A stretch of DNA of 64,000 bases from Aquisalimonas sp007126095 (GTDB lineage: Bacteria; Pseudomonadota; Gammaproteobacteria; Nitrococcales; Aquisalimonadaceae), in the NCBI RefSeq assembly GCF_048323695.1, contig NZ_JBLWFT010000012.1, forward strand, positions 27,791-91,790, given 5' to 3'. Below the pieces are notes generated by a model. That model saw nothing but the letters and a program-made list of their open reading frames with translations, was not told where the DNA came from and searched no databases. The translations under genes and the position numbers were made by a program. This document shows positions 17,041 through 27,037 of this stretch, piece by piece. How positions within the stretch are numbered: the stretch's first letter is position 1; the number at the start of each line of letters is the position of its first letter.

Positions 17041-17694
17041 TCAGCTGTCCCGGGCCCGGAGCTCCTGCAGGCGTTCCAGGTGCCCCTGAAAGGTCTCGCG
17101 CACGTCGGCCATCTCCGTTTCCAGGCGCTGGATCAACCGCTCCTGCCGGGCGATTCGCTCGCGTACCTCATTGATGCGCTCATGGGCCGGCGCCGGATCG
17201 CCACTGGCGCGCCGCTCCAGCCGGGCCGCTTCGTCCCGCAGGCGGTCCAGCTCCTCGCGGTAGCGCTCGATGCGGTTGTCGGCAAGGGACACCGCGGCCT
17301 CGAGGGTGGTGATGCGCTCGTCGCGGGCGGCCCGGATCTCGTCCGGGTGGGTGTAGGTCCTGCGCAGCATGCGGTCGTATTCCGCCTGCTCCGCCGCCCG
17401 TTCCTCGGCCAGGGCCTGCGCTTCGCGCTCCTGGGCCTCCCGCTCGCGCTTCAGCGCCCGCTCTTCGTCGGACAGGGCGGCGTCGATGCGCTCCAGGTGC
17501 CGGCCCGAGCGGTCGTACACGTCGCGCCCGTCCGGTGCGCGATCCGCCGGCAGCCGGTCGCTGTAGTGCACGTTGCCGTCATCGTCCGTCCAGCGGTAGA
17601 GCTGACCATCGGCGCCCGCGGGTGCGGCCAGCACGCTTGTGATGATCAGCGTAGCCAGGGCGCAGGCGCGGCGGTGTGGGAGCAGCGGTTTCAT
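17041..17694 (-). CDS. DUF4124-domain coiled-coil exported protein
   Basis: 217 residues. A signal peptide (about 1-28, ending APAGA) is followed by a DUF4124 domain with LYRWTDDDGNVHYSDRLP, found in many proteobacterial periplasmic proteins of unknown function. Residues 75-215 are highly charged and almost entirely helical (ALKREREAQEREAQALAEER and onward), so a long coiled coil is likely. It converges with argB, 19 bases apart. No partner gene suggests a specific role. Confidence 0.85.
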   Translation of the reverse strand: MKPLLPHRRACALATLIITSVLAAPAGADGQLYRWTDDDGNVHYSDRLPADRAPDGRDVYDRSGRHLERIDAALSDEERALKREREAQEREAQALAEERAAEQAEYDRMLRRTYTHPDEIRAARDERITTLEAAVSLADNRIERYREELDRLRDEAARLERRASGDPAPAHERINEVRERIARQERLIQRLETEMADVRETFQGHLERLQELRARDS

Positions 17695-17729
17695 GGGGCG
17701 TTCCTGCCTCTCGGTACGACGTCTGGTGC

Positions 17730-18872
17730 TCAGTGCCGATCCGTCAGGCGGAGCACCAGGCGGCTGGCCCGCCAGAGCTGCCAGCCATCGCGCAGCCCCG
17801 GTGCCACATCCACATGGTACAGGCCGGCGGCGGGATACAGATGGGCCTGTTCGTCGCCGATAGCGGCCTGCAGGCGTTCACTGTGACCAATCGGGATGAC
17901 GTTGTCATCCGTGCCGTGGACCAGGATCAGCTCTGCCTTCAGCCGGGACAGGTCCCGGCGCGCCAGGTCCAGTCCTTGGAGTTCGTCCCGCACCGTCGCG
18001 GGCAGGGCATCCAAATACTCGCCGACGCGATCGGGGTCGGTGTTGGTGATCAGCCCGTAGACGGCCTGTCCGTCCCCGCCCAGCGCGTCCACCTGGCCGT
18101 CGACCTGTGCACCCGGGTTCTCCAGGCGTGTCTCGGCGATCTCCCGCAGCAGCTCGCGATCGCGCGGGTCGTCGATGCGATCGAGCTGACTCAGCAGGAC
18201 CACCCATTTGCCCTCGCGTCGTGGCTCGGGCACGGTATCCTGGCGCCCGGACCGGGGTTCCACGCCTGTGGTGACGTAGGTGATGGCGTCCTCGATGTCG
18301 TAATAGCCGCCCACGGCAACCAGGAATGCCACGTCCTCTGCCACGTTCGGCGCCTTCGCGGCGATCACCGCCGGCCCGACGGCGAAACTGAACGCCATCA
18401 GGCCCACCGGCTCGGTGGCGAAACCGTCCTGCTCCGCGACCACGTACTCCAGCGTGTCCTGGATGTGCCTGGCGTCGCGCAGCCCCACAGCCATGGTCAT
18501 GGGCCCCTCCACATCGGGGGTGATCACGGTGAAGCCGGCGCGCGCCATGCTGGTGGCGAACTCCACCAGCCGCGGATCGCGGCGGCCGTGCTCGGTGAAG
18601 CCGTGTATCAGCACCAGCGTACCGCGCGGCTCGCGGTCCGCGGGTTGATAGACATCGGCAACGTGTTCCCGGTCGCCGACCGCGTAGGCTACGGTGGAAC
18701 GCTCAGGCTTCTCGGTGATGTTCTTCAGCCGGCTGCTCTCGGCGCCGGACTGGACATCACCCAGAAGCAGCATGCTCTCGTAGCCGCGGTGGACGCTGCC
18801 GCAGCCGGCCAGTGCGGCGCCAAGCAGGGTGACAACCAGTATGAGTACAGCGCGCCGGAACAGGGGGTTCAT
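17730..18872 (-). CDS. alpha/beta-hydrolase lipoprotein
   Basis: 380 residues from MNPLFRRAVLIL. A lipobox at LVVTLLGAALAGC predicts a lipid-anchored periplasmic or outer-membrane protein. The core shows VLIHGFTEHGRRDPRL, a nucleophile-elbow position reading GLMAFSFAVGP where G-x-S-x-G would be expected, an acidic residue in ILVHGTDDNVIPIG, and a C-terminal His in LYHVDV. The degenerate elbow (A-F-S-F-A) makes the catalytic status uncertain. Its ATG overlaps the start of the divergent hydrolase at 18871. An in-frame ATG at 18890 would lie inside that gene. Confidence 0.7.
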   Translation of the reverse strand: MNPLFRRAVLILVVTLLGAALAGCGSVHRGYESMLLLGDVQSGAESSRLKNITEKPERSTVAYAVGDREHVADVYQPADREPRGTLVLIHGFTEHGRRDPRLVEFATSMARAGFTVITPDVEGPMTMAVGLRDARHIQDTLEYVVAEQDGFATEPVGLMAFSFAVGPAVIAAKAPNVAEDVAFLVAVGGYYDIEDAITYVTTGVEPRSGRQDTVPEPRREGKWVVLLSQLDRIDDPRDRELLREIAETRLENPGAQVDGQVDALGGDGQAVYGLITNTDPDRVGEYLDALPATVRDELQGLDLARRDLSRLKAELILVHGTDDNVIPIGHSERLQAAIGDEQAHLYPAAGLYHVDVAPGLRDGWQLWRASRLVLRLTDRH

Positions 18873-19698
18873 GGGGACTATCACCGTCATTGCGCTTATG
18901 GGCGTCGGGATTTACCTCGGCCTGCTCCTGCTACTGTACGGGATGCAGTCGCGGCTGATCCATCTGCCTGGCGTACCCGGGCGCGAGCTGATTGCCACGC
19001 CGGCCGAAATCGGGCTCGACTGGGACGATGTTACCCTGGAAACCGAAGACGGCGTTCAGCTTCACGGCTGGTACCTGCCGGGGCCGGATGATACCCGCCA
19101 TACGGTGCTCTTCTTTCACGGCAACGCCGGCAACATCAGCCACCGGCTGGACAGTCTGGAGATCTTCCACGACCTTGGAGCCGCCGTGCTGATCATCGAT
19201 TACCGCGGTTACGGTCGTAGCGAGGGGAGCCCGTCCGAGGAAGGACTGTACCGGGACGGTCGCGCTGCATGGGACTATCTCGCGGAGCAACGGGATGTGC
19301 CGCCGGGGGAAATCATTGCCTTCGGCCGTTCCCTGGGAGCGGCGGTGGCCGCCCACGTGGCGACCGAGCGGGACGTGGGGGGCGTGATTCTGGAATCGGC
19401 GTTTACGTCGGCGCCCGACATGGCGGCCGAGCTCTATCCGATCTTCCCGGTGCGCCAGCTTGCCCGTATTCACTACCCGACGCGGAAGTTCGTGCAGGAC
19501 CTGCAGGTGCCGCTACTGGTGGTACACAGCCCGGAGGACGAGATAATCCCGTTTCACCACGGCGAGGCGATCTACGAGGCCGCCCGGGAGCCGAAGCAGT
19601 TCCTGCGCATCCAGGGCGATCACAACACTGGGTTCATGCGCAGCGGCGAGACCTACACGGACGGGCTGGCCGACTGGCTTCGGATGCTGGAGCGGTAA
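18871..19698 (+). CDS. membrane-anchored alpha/beta hydrolase, BEM46/YfhR-like
   Basis: 275 residues. One N-terminal membrane segment (about 3-20, TITVIALMGVGIYLGLLLLL) is followed by an alpha/beta-hydrolase domain with FFHGNAGNISHR, DYRGYGRSEG, the nucleophile elbow GRSLGAA, HSPEDEIIP (acid) and GDHNTGF (His), giving a complete Ser-Asp-His triad. The family has no agreed substrate. The start has a good ribosome site (AGGGGG, 5 bases before ATG). That site and the ATG lie at the very beginning of the divergent lipoprotein gene. Confidence 0.85.
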   Translation: MGTITVIALMGVGIYLGLLLLLYGMQSRLIHLPGVPGRELIATPAEIGLDWDDVTLETEDGVQLHGWYLPGPDDTRHTVLFFHGNAGNISHRLDSLEIFHDLGAAVLIIDYRGYGRSEGSPSEEGLYRDGRAAWDYLAEQRDVPPGEIIAFGRSLGAAVAAHVATERDVGGVILESAFTSAPDMAAELYPIFPVRQLARIHYPTRKFVQDLQVPLLVVHSPEDEIIPFHHGEAIYEAAREPKQFLRIQGDHNTGFMRSGETYTDGLADWLRMLER

Positions 19699-19727
19699 GC
19701 GGACCTGTAACGGCATGCGCAACGCCC

Positions 19728-19750
19728 GTAGGAGCGGCGCAAGCCGCGAC
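19728..19750 (+). repeat. GTAG-headed palindrome, family B
   Basis: GTAGGAGCGGCGCAAGCCGC plus GAC. The head GTAG and imperfect palindrome GCGGC...GCCGC resemble REP sequences known in pseudomonads and xanthomonads. It is a single copy, between the hydrolase and pyrE, which converge here. Confidence 0.85.
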
Positions 19751-19757
19751 CGCCGAC

Positions 19758-20399
19758 TCAGGCGCCGTACTGCTCCCGGTAGGCGCGGATGGCGGTGAGG
19801 TCCGCGTCGTGGTCGCCGCGCTGCTCCAGCCACTCCACCAGGTCGTCCAGGTCGACGATGGGCACCACCGGGGCGTTGTACTGGTCCCGAACCTGCTGCA
19901 CCGCCGACAGCTCGCCGCTGCCGCGCTCCTTGCGGTCCAGCGCGATCGCCACACCGGCGAGCTCCGCACCGGCGGCGCGGATCATGTTCACCGATTCCCG
20001 CACCGAGGTACCGGCCGAGATCACGTCGTCGATCACCAGCACGCGGCCGGCCAGCGGTGCGCCGACAATGGTGCCGCCCTCGCCGTGATCCTTGGCCTCC
20101 TTGCGGTTGAAGGCCCAGGGCACGTCCCGGTCGTGGTGATCGGCCAGCGCCACGGCTGTCGTGCTGGCCAGGGGAATGCCCTTGTAGGCCGGGCCGAAGA
20201 GCATGTCGAAGCCGACCCCCGAGTTCGTGATCGAGCGCGCGTAGTAGCGCCCCAGGGCGGCGAGGGTGCCGCCGGTGTTGAACAGCCCGGCGTTGAAGAA
20301 GTAGGGACTGATACGACCCGATTTGAGCTGGAATTCGCCGAAGCGCAGCACGTTCTGCTCCAGGGCGAAATCGAGGAATTCCCTTTGGTAATCGTGCAT
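19758..20399 (-). CDS. pyrE: orotate phosphoribosyltransferase
   Basis: 213 residues, the same length as E. coli PyrE. It transfers phosphoribose from PRPP to orotate to form OMP in pyrimidine synthesis. The start MHDYQREFLDFAL is chosen because upstream sequence is a palindromic repeat. Motifs include LKSGRISPYFFNAGLF, the flexible catalytic loop RKEAKDHGEGG, and the PRPP motif VLVIDDVISAGTS. It is on the opposite strand from argB, so the Pseudomonas-type argB-pyrE adjacency is broken by three genes. Confidence 0.96.
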   Translation of the reverse strand: MHDYQREFLDFALEQNVLRFGEFQLKSGRISPYFFNAGLFNTGGTLAALGRYYARSITNSGVGFDMLFGPAYKGIPLASTTAVALADHHDRDVPWAFNRKEAKDHGEGGTIVGAPLAGRVLVIDDVISAGTSVRESVNMIRAAGAELAGVAIALDRKERGSGELSAVQQVRDQYNAPVVPIVDLDDLVEWLEQRGDHDADLTAIRAYREQYGA

Positions 20400-20426
20400 A
20401 GCCGTTGTGTTCGTCTCCGATGCCTC

Positions 20427-20497
20427 GTAGGAGCGGCGCGAGCCGCGACAGCGGCCTGCCACAAGCTCTGCGAAATCGCGGCTTGCGCCGCTCCTAC
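20427..20497. repeat. inward-facing pair of family B palindromes
   Basis: The first copy (20427-20449, GTAGGAGCGGCGCGAGCCGC plus GAC) and the second (20476-20497, reverse orientation, ending GCTCCTAC) are separated by 26 bases. Their GTAG heads point outward relative to the pair here: the first starts the element and the second ends it. This is the REP-spacer-inverted-REP layout of a BIME. It fills the pyrE-ppc gap, where ppc reads toward it and pyrE away from it. Confidence 0.85.
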
Positions 20498-20505
20498 GGT
20501 GAATG

Positions 20506-23151
20506 CTATCCCGTGTTGCGCATGCCGGCGGCGATGCCGTTGATGCACACCTGCAGCGCCTTGCGCAGGTGCTCCTCGTTGCGGTGCCGGACCCGGTGCA
20601 GCAGCTCCACCTGTAGCCGGTTGAGCGGGTCCACGTAGGGGTTGCGCACGTCCACCGAACGCCGCACCACCGGGAAGTCGGCCAGCGGCCGTTCGTGGCC
20701 GCTCACGGTGAGCACGGCGTCCAGGGTGTGCCGGTAACGCTGCCGGAGGTCGTCGCCCAGGGGCTGTAGCTCGGCCGGGACGAGGCGACGGTCGTACTGC
20801 GCGGCAACGTCCGGATCGCCCTTGGCCAGCACCATTTCCACCATGTCCAGAAAGGCGTGGAAGAAGGGCCATTGCTCGAACATGGTGCGCAGGCGCTCTT
20901 CCTGGCCCTGTTCCAGCGCCTCTCGCAGCGCTTCGCCGACGCCCAGCCAGGCGGGCAGAAGCAGGCGGGTCTGGGTCCAGCTGAAGATCCAGGGGATGGC
21001 GCGCAGGCTCTCGACGCCGCCGCTCTGCCGGCGTTTCGCCGGGCGGGAGCCTATGGTGAGCCCGGCGATCTCCTGCTCGGGTGTGGCGGCGCGGAAATAC
21101 TCCACGAAGTTGTCCGTATGCCGGACCATGCCGCGATAGGATGCCACGGCGGTACCGGAGAGGGTGTCCATGAGCTCACGCCACTCGGGGTCGGGCTCCG
21201 GTGGTGGCTGCAGCGTAGCTTCCAGCACGGCGGTGGTGTAGAGCTCCAGGTTGCGCAGGGCGATGCCGGGCAGGCCGAACTTGGCCTGGATGACCTCGCC
21301 CTGCTCGGTGGCGCGCAGGCTGCCGTTCACCGATCCGGGTGGCTGGGACAGAATGGCCGCGTGGGTAGGGCCGCCGCCGCGGCCGATGGAGCCGCCCCGG
21401 CCGTGGAACAGGGTCAGCTCCACGCCGTTGCGCCGGCAGCAGGCCAACAGCCGCTCCTGGGTCTGGTAGAGCGCCCAGGCGGCGGTGAGGTGGCCGGCGT
21501 CCTTGCCTGAGTCGGAGTAGCCGATCATGATCTCCTGCTGGCCCTGGATGCGCTGGTGGTACCAGTCGATCTCCAGCAGCCGGTCGAGACAGGCCTCGGC
21601 GCCTTCCAGGTCGTCCAGGGTCTCGAACAGTGGCACCACCCGGAGGTAGTGCTTCACGCCGGCCTCTTTCTGCAGCAGCTCCACCGCCAGGATGTCCGAC
21701 GGCTTGGATGCCATGGAGATGATGTAGGCCCCAAGGCTGTCCGGCCCCTGTTCCGCGATGACCTGGAATGTGTCCAGCACTTCCTGGACGTCGTCGTCCG
21801 GGGCGAAACCGCGCGGGGTGAGTGGCCGTGGGTTGTCCAACTCGGCGATCAGGAAGCGCTGGCGCTCTTCCTCGCTCCAGTCGCCGTAGTCGCCCACGCC
21901 CAGCGCCCGGGTGATGGCGCCGAGGGCTTCGGTGTGACGTCCGGCTTCCTGGCGGATGTCGATGCGCATCAGGGTCAGGCCGAAACAGCTCACCCGACGC
22001 AGCAGGTCCAGCAGACGGCCGTCGGCCACCACGCCGGCACCGCAGCGATGCAGCGAGCGGTAGCAGTCCAGCAGCGGCTGCCGGAAGTCGTCCACATGCA
22101 GGTAGATCTCGCCTTCCGGCAGCTCCCGGCCGGCGAGCCGTGCCTCCAGCCACCGCAGGGTGAGCCGCATGCGGGCGCGCACGCGCTTGAGTACGACCCG
22201 GTAGGGCTCCCAGGCGTCGCCCACCTGTTCGCGCAGGTCGGCGTCGCGGCACTGCAGGGACAGCTCGGAGATCAGGCGGGTGAGCTCCTTGTCGTAGAGC
22301 TCCGCCGCCTGCCAGCGAGCCATGAGACAGACGTTGCGGGTGACGCGGCCGGTGACGCGCGGGTTGCCGTCGCGATCGCCGCCCATCCATGAGCCGAACT
22401 GGATCGGGGCCACGTCCAGCGGCAGGCCGCGGTTGGTGTAGTCCCGGAGCATGCGGTCCAGGCGCCGGGCGTGGCGGGGAATGGCATCCCAGAGGGTCTG
22501 CTCCACCACGGCGTAGCCCCAGCGGGCCTCGTCCTCGGGGGAGGGGCGACGCTGGCGGATCTCGTCGGTATGCCAGGCGGCGGTGACTTCCCGCTTGAGT
22601 TCCGCCTGCAGCTCGCCGGTCTCGTCGGGGGTGAGATCCTGGCGGTCCTGGGTCTCCAGCAGGCTGGCGATGCGGTTGTGTTTCTGCAGCAGCGACCGCC
22701 GCGTCACCTCGGTGGGGTGGGCCGTGAGGACCAGGCCCACCCGCATGCTGCACACGGCGTTGAACAGGTCATCCGGGTCGGTGCCCGCGGCCAGGCGCTT
22801 GAACCCTTCTTCCAGCGAGCCGCGCAGCGGGGTGGAGTCCGGCGCCAGCGCCCACGCCCGGCTGCGGCGGACGCGGTGATGCTGTTCGGCGATGTTGGCC
22901 AGGTTGAGGAAGTGGGAGAAGGCGCGGACGACGGGCATGATCATGTTGTCGTCCAGGCCGGTCAGCGTCTCTTCCAGCCGGGTGGCGGCCTGGTTGTCGC
23001 CGCTGCGTGCCTGCTTGGCCAGGCTGCGCACGGTCTCGACGGTCTGGTAGAGGTCCTGGCTGCCCTGTTCGCGCAGGATCTGGCCGAGCAGGTCGCCCAG
23101 TTCCCGGATGTCATCGCGAAGGGGTTGGTCTGTGGCGGATCGATCGGTCAT
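20506..23151 (-). CDS. ppc: phosphoenolpyruvate carboxylase
   Basis: 881 residues, full length. It adds bicarbonate to PEP to make oxaloacetate, replenishing the citric acid cycle. The catalytic His lies in GLVLTAHPTEVTRR, the second His and Arg loop in LFHGRGGSIGRGGGP, and the Lys in GYSDSGKDAG. The C terminus ends MRNTG, close to the conserved QNTG tail that binds the allosteric inhibitor. It stands alone between the family B repeats and a large hairpin at 23205-23253. Confidence 0.97.
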   Translation of the reverse strand: MTDRSATDQPLRDDIRELGDLLGQILREQGSQDLYQTVETVRSLAKQARSGDNQAATRLEETLTGLDDNMIMPVVRAFSHFLNLANIAEQHHRVRRSRAWALAPDSTPLRGSLEEGFKRLAAGTDPDDLFNAVCSMRVGLVLTAHPTEVTRRSLLQKHNRIASLLETQDRQDLTPDETGELQAELKREVTAAWHTDEIRQRRPSPEDEARWGYAVVEQTLWDAIPRHARRLDRMLRDYTNRGLPLDVAPIQFGSWMGGDRDGNPRVTGRVTRNVCLMARWQAAELYDKELTRLISELSLQCRDADLREQVGDAWEPYRVVLKRVRARMRLTLRWLEARLAGRELPEGEIYLHVDDFRQPLLDCYRSLHRCGAGVVADGRLLDLLRRVSCFGLTLMRIDIRQEAGRHTEALGAITRALGVGDYGDWSEEERQRFLIAELDNPRPLTPRGFAPDDDVQEVLDTFQVIAEQGPDSLGAYIISMASKPSDILAVELLQKEAGVKHYLRVVPLFETLDDLEGAEACLDRLLEIDWYHQRIQGQQEIMIGYSDSGKDAGHLTAAWALYQTQERLLACCRRNGVELTLFHGRGGSIGRGGGPTHAAILSQPPGSVNGSLRATEQGEVIQAKFGLPGIALRNLELYTTAVLEATLQPPPEPDPEWRELMDTLSGTAVASYRGMVRHTDNFVEYFRAATPEQEIAGLTIGSRPAKRRQSGGVESLRAIPWIFSWTQTRLLLPAWLGVGEALREALEQGQEERLRTMFEQWPFFHAFLDMVEMVLAKGDPDVAAQYDRRLVPAELQPLGDDLRQRYRHTLDAVLTVSGHERPLADFPVVRRSVDVRNPYVDPLNRLQVELLHRVRHRNEEHLRKALQVCINGIAAGMRNTG

Positions 23152-23204
23152 GGCGACCTCGGTCTGTTCTGGGCCGGTCTGATTGCAGCGGGTGCGGTAA
23201 CAGA

Positions 23205-23253
23205 CGGGGCTGAAGCCCCTCCCACCGTCGGTGTGGGAGGGGCTTCAGCCCCG
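23205..23253. repeat. perfect 21-bp inverted repeat, family C palindrome pair
   Basis: The arms CGGGGCTGAAGCCCCTCCCA+C (23205-23225) and their exact complement (23233-23253) flank a 7-base loop. Each arm contains the smaller palindrome GGGGCTGAAGCCCC, so this is two facing copies of a REP-like unit. It lies between icd and ppc, both minus strand, 38 bases downstream of the icd stop, and could also end transcription or stabilise the icd mRNA 3' end. No T run follows. Confidence 0.9.
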
Positions 23254-23291
23254 ACCATGGTGTGACAAAGACACCCGAGTCCGTTCCGGTG

Positions 23292-25052
<1,761 letters not shown>

Positions 25053-25365
25053 GCGTCCTCCTCTTGTGGTTCATGCCAGCCCGAATGGACTTTTGGTCCC
25101 GACGTCCCAGGGTTGGCGGACGCCACGGGTCATGGCCGGGCAGCCTGGTTGTCAGGCCTGAGTATAACCCTTTCGCCGGAGGCCGGCGGGGCGGCGGGAT
25201 GCTCCGCCGCCGGGAGAAACGGTCTCGGGCGGTCGATGCGCGCAGAGTCCCCGCAGGACACGCTGAGCCAAGCCCTCCGTGCGCCTTCTTGCGGCGCTTG
25301 CGGGAGGGGGCCGCTCGGTGGCTCGTCATTTTGCCCCGGGGCGGGAGCGCGTTCAAGGAAGCGCC
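25053..25365. other. icd upstream region, no gene seen
   Basis: About 310 GC-rich bases before the MITE-like element. On the minus strand TATACT (complement of 25161-25166) is a good -10 match about 110 bases before the icd start, but no convincing -35 precedes it. A hairpin GGCGGCGGG-ATG-CTCCGCCGCC-type palindrome lies near 25191-25215. No open frame has a plausible start and composition. Confidence 0.5.
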
Positions 25366-25636
25366 TAGGGAAACACTGAACAATTCCCATGGGGCTCTGG
25401 TCTTCAGCCGTGCCCGCAGGCAAGGCGCGGCTCGCAGTCAATGGCCGTCGCCCTTGGCAAGAGACGCAACGCCGACTGCGGGCACGGCTGAAGACCCCGA
25501 CGGGCGGGCCATGCGTTCGCAGTGGACTGTGTTGGCGTTCTTGCCAAGGGCGACGGCCATTGACTGCGAACGCCGCCTTGCCACTGCGAACGCATGGCTC
25601 CGCAGAGCCCCATGCGAATTGTTCAGTGTTTCCCTA
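25366..25636. mobile_element. 271-bp MITE-like element with staggered internal inverted repeats
   Basis: Terminal inverted repeats of 34 bp (25366-25399 and 25603-25636) begin TAGGGAAACACTGAACAATT and match with one mismatch. The outer TA may be a TA target duplication, as in IS630/Tc1-type elements. Inside are three more inverted pairs: 25399-25419 with 25476-25496, an exact 28-bp pair at 25434-25461 with 25540-25567, and an exact 17-bp pair at 25509-25525 with 25581-25597. There is no transposase frame. It sits 126 bases before the thiolase start. Confidence 0.8.
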
Positions 25637-25761
25637 AGTCGACACCCGCACGGGCGCCAACTACAATGCCTGTCCAGTATTCCACCGGTGCCGGACCGGG
25701 ATGGCGCAGGCACGCGCCAGACCGCGCCAGGCAGGCCGGATTTCCAGCGAGGAGGCATGAC

Positions 25762-26946
25762 ATGACGCGCGAAGTTGTGGTGGTAAGCGGAGCCCGCACG
25801 GCGATTGGTACCTACGGTGGCGGGCTGAAGGATGTCTCTCTCGGCGATCTCGCCGCGGACGTTCTGCGCGAGTCCGTGCGCCGGTCCGGCGTGGACCCGC
25901 AGCAGGTCGGGCACGTGGTGTTCGGTAACGTCATTCACACCGAACCGCGGGACATGTATTTGGCCCGCGTGGCCACCATCAATGGTGGCCTCGCTCAGCA
26001 GACCCCGGCGCTGACCCTCAATCGCCTGTGCGGCAGCGGCCTGCAGGCGATTCTCACGGCCTCCGACTACATCCGCAACGGCGACGCCGAGGCCGTGGTG
26101 GGTGGTGGCGCCGATGCCATGTCCCGCGCGCCCTACTGGCTGCCGTCCGGCCGCTGGGGGCAGCGCATGGGCGACGGCGCCATGCTGGATGCCATGGTAG
26201 GGGCGCTGACCGATCCCTTCGACAAGTGCCACATGGGCATCACCGCCGAGAACGTGGCCGAGAAGTGGGGCGTGTCCCGGGAGGATCAGGATGCGCTGGC
26301 CGCCGAGAGCCACCGGCGGGCGGCCAACGCCATCGACGAAGGCCGCTTCAAGGACCAGATCATGCCGGTGGAGATCAAGTCCCGGAAGGGCACGAAGGTG
26401 TTCGACACCGACGAGGGTCCCCGCCGCGACACCGACGCGGACGCGCTCTCCGGCATGAAGCCCGTGTTCAAGCGCGACGGCGGCACCGTGACGGCCGGCA
26501 ACGCGTCGTCCCTGAACGATGGCGCCGCGGCGGTGACCATGATGGAAGCGGGTGCGGCCGAGAAGGCCGGTCTCAAGCCCATGGGTCGCCTCGTGGCCGG
26601 CACGGTGGCCGCGGTGGATCCCAAGTACATGGGTATCGGTCCGGTGCCGGCGGTGCAGCAGCTGCTGGAGAAAACCGGGGTCAGCCGTGACCAGATCGAC
26701 GTCTGGGAGATCAATGAAGCCTTTGCCGCCCAGGCGCTGGCCGTGTGCCGCGACCTGGAGCTGGACATGGACAAGGTCAACCCCAACGGCAGCGGCATCT
26801 CCCTGGGGCATCCCATCGGCGCCACCGGTGCCAACCTGACGGTTAAGGCGCTCTACGAGCTCCAGCGCGCCGGCGGCCGCTACGCGGTGGTGACCATGTG
26901 CATCGGCGGCGGTCAGGGCATCGCCGCATTGTTCGAGCGCATGTAA
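25762..26946 (+). CDS. acetyl-CoA C-acetyltransferase (beta-ketothiolase)
   Basis: 394 residues, typical thiolase II. It condenses two acetyl-CoA to acetoacetyl-CoA, or the reverse, in fatty acid, polyhydroxybutyrate or amino acid metabolism. Cys90 in NRLCGSGLQA is the acyl-carrying nucleophile. The C-terminal motifs NEAFAAQAL, GHPIGATGA and CIGGGQGIA hold the catalytic His and the second Cys. The ATG has a GAGGAGG site. No phaA/phaB partner is adjacent; the bifunctional beta-oxidation enzyme is 28 kb away. The symbol phaA or atoB cannot be chosen from sequence alone. Confidence 0.93.
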   Translation: MTREVVVVSGARTAIGTYGGGLKDVSLGDLAADVLRESVRRSGVDPQQVGHVVFGNVIHTEPRDMYLARVATINGGLAQQTPALTLNRLCGSGLQAILTASDYIRNGDAEAVVGGGADAMSRAPYWLPSGRWGQRMGDGAMLDAMVGALTDPFDKCHMGITAENVAEKWGVSREDQDALAAESHRRAANAIDEGRFKDQIMPVEIKSRKGTKVFDTDEGPRRDTDADALSGMKPVFKRDGGTVTAGNASSLNDGAAAVTMMEAGAAEKAGLKPMGRLVAGTVAAVDPKYMGIGPVPAVQQLLEKTGVSRDQIDVWEINEAFAAQALAVCRDLELDMDKVNPNGSGISLGHPIGATGANLTVKALYELQRAGGRYAVVTMCIGGGQGIAALFERM

Positions 26947-26973
26947 CGCGCCTCGATCCGCGACTTGCATTCC

Positions 26974-27004
26974 GGGGCGGCCCAGCAGGGCCGCCCCGTT
27001 TGTT
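26974..27004 (+). terminator. terminator after thiolase
   Basis: The hairpin GGGGCGGCCC-AGCA-GGGCCGCCCC is followed by GTTTGTTTCC, 27 bases after the thiolase stop and before xthA. Confidence 0.8.
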
Positions 27005-27037
27005 TCCGGTCCGTTGTTACCTGCAAGGCGATTGTCC

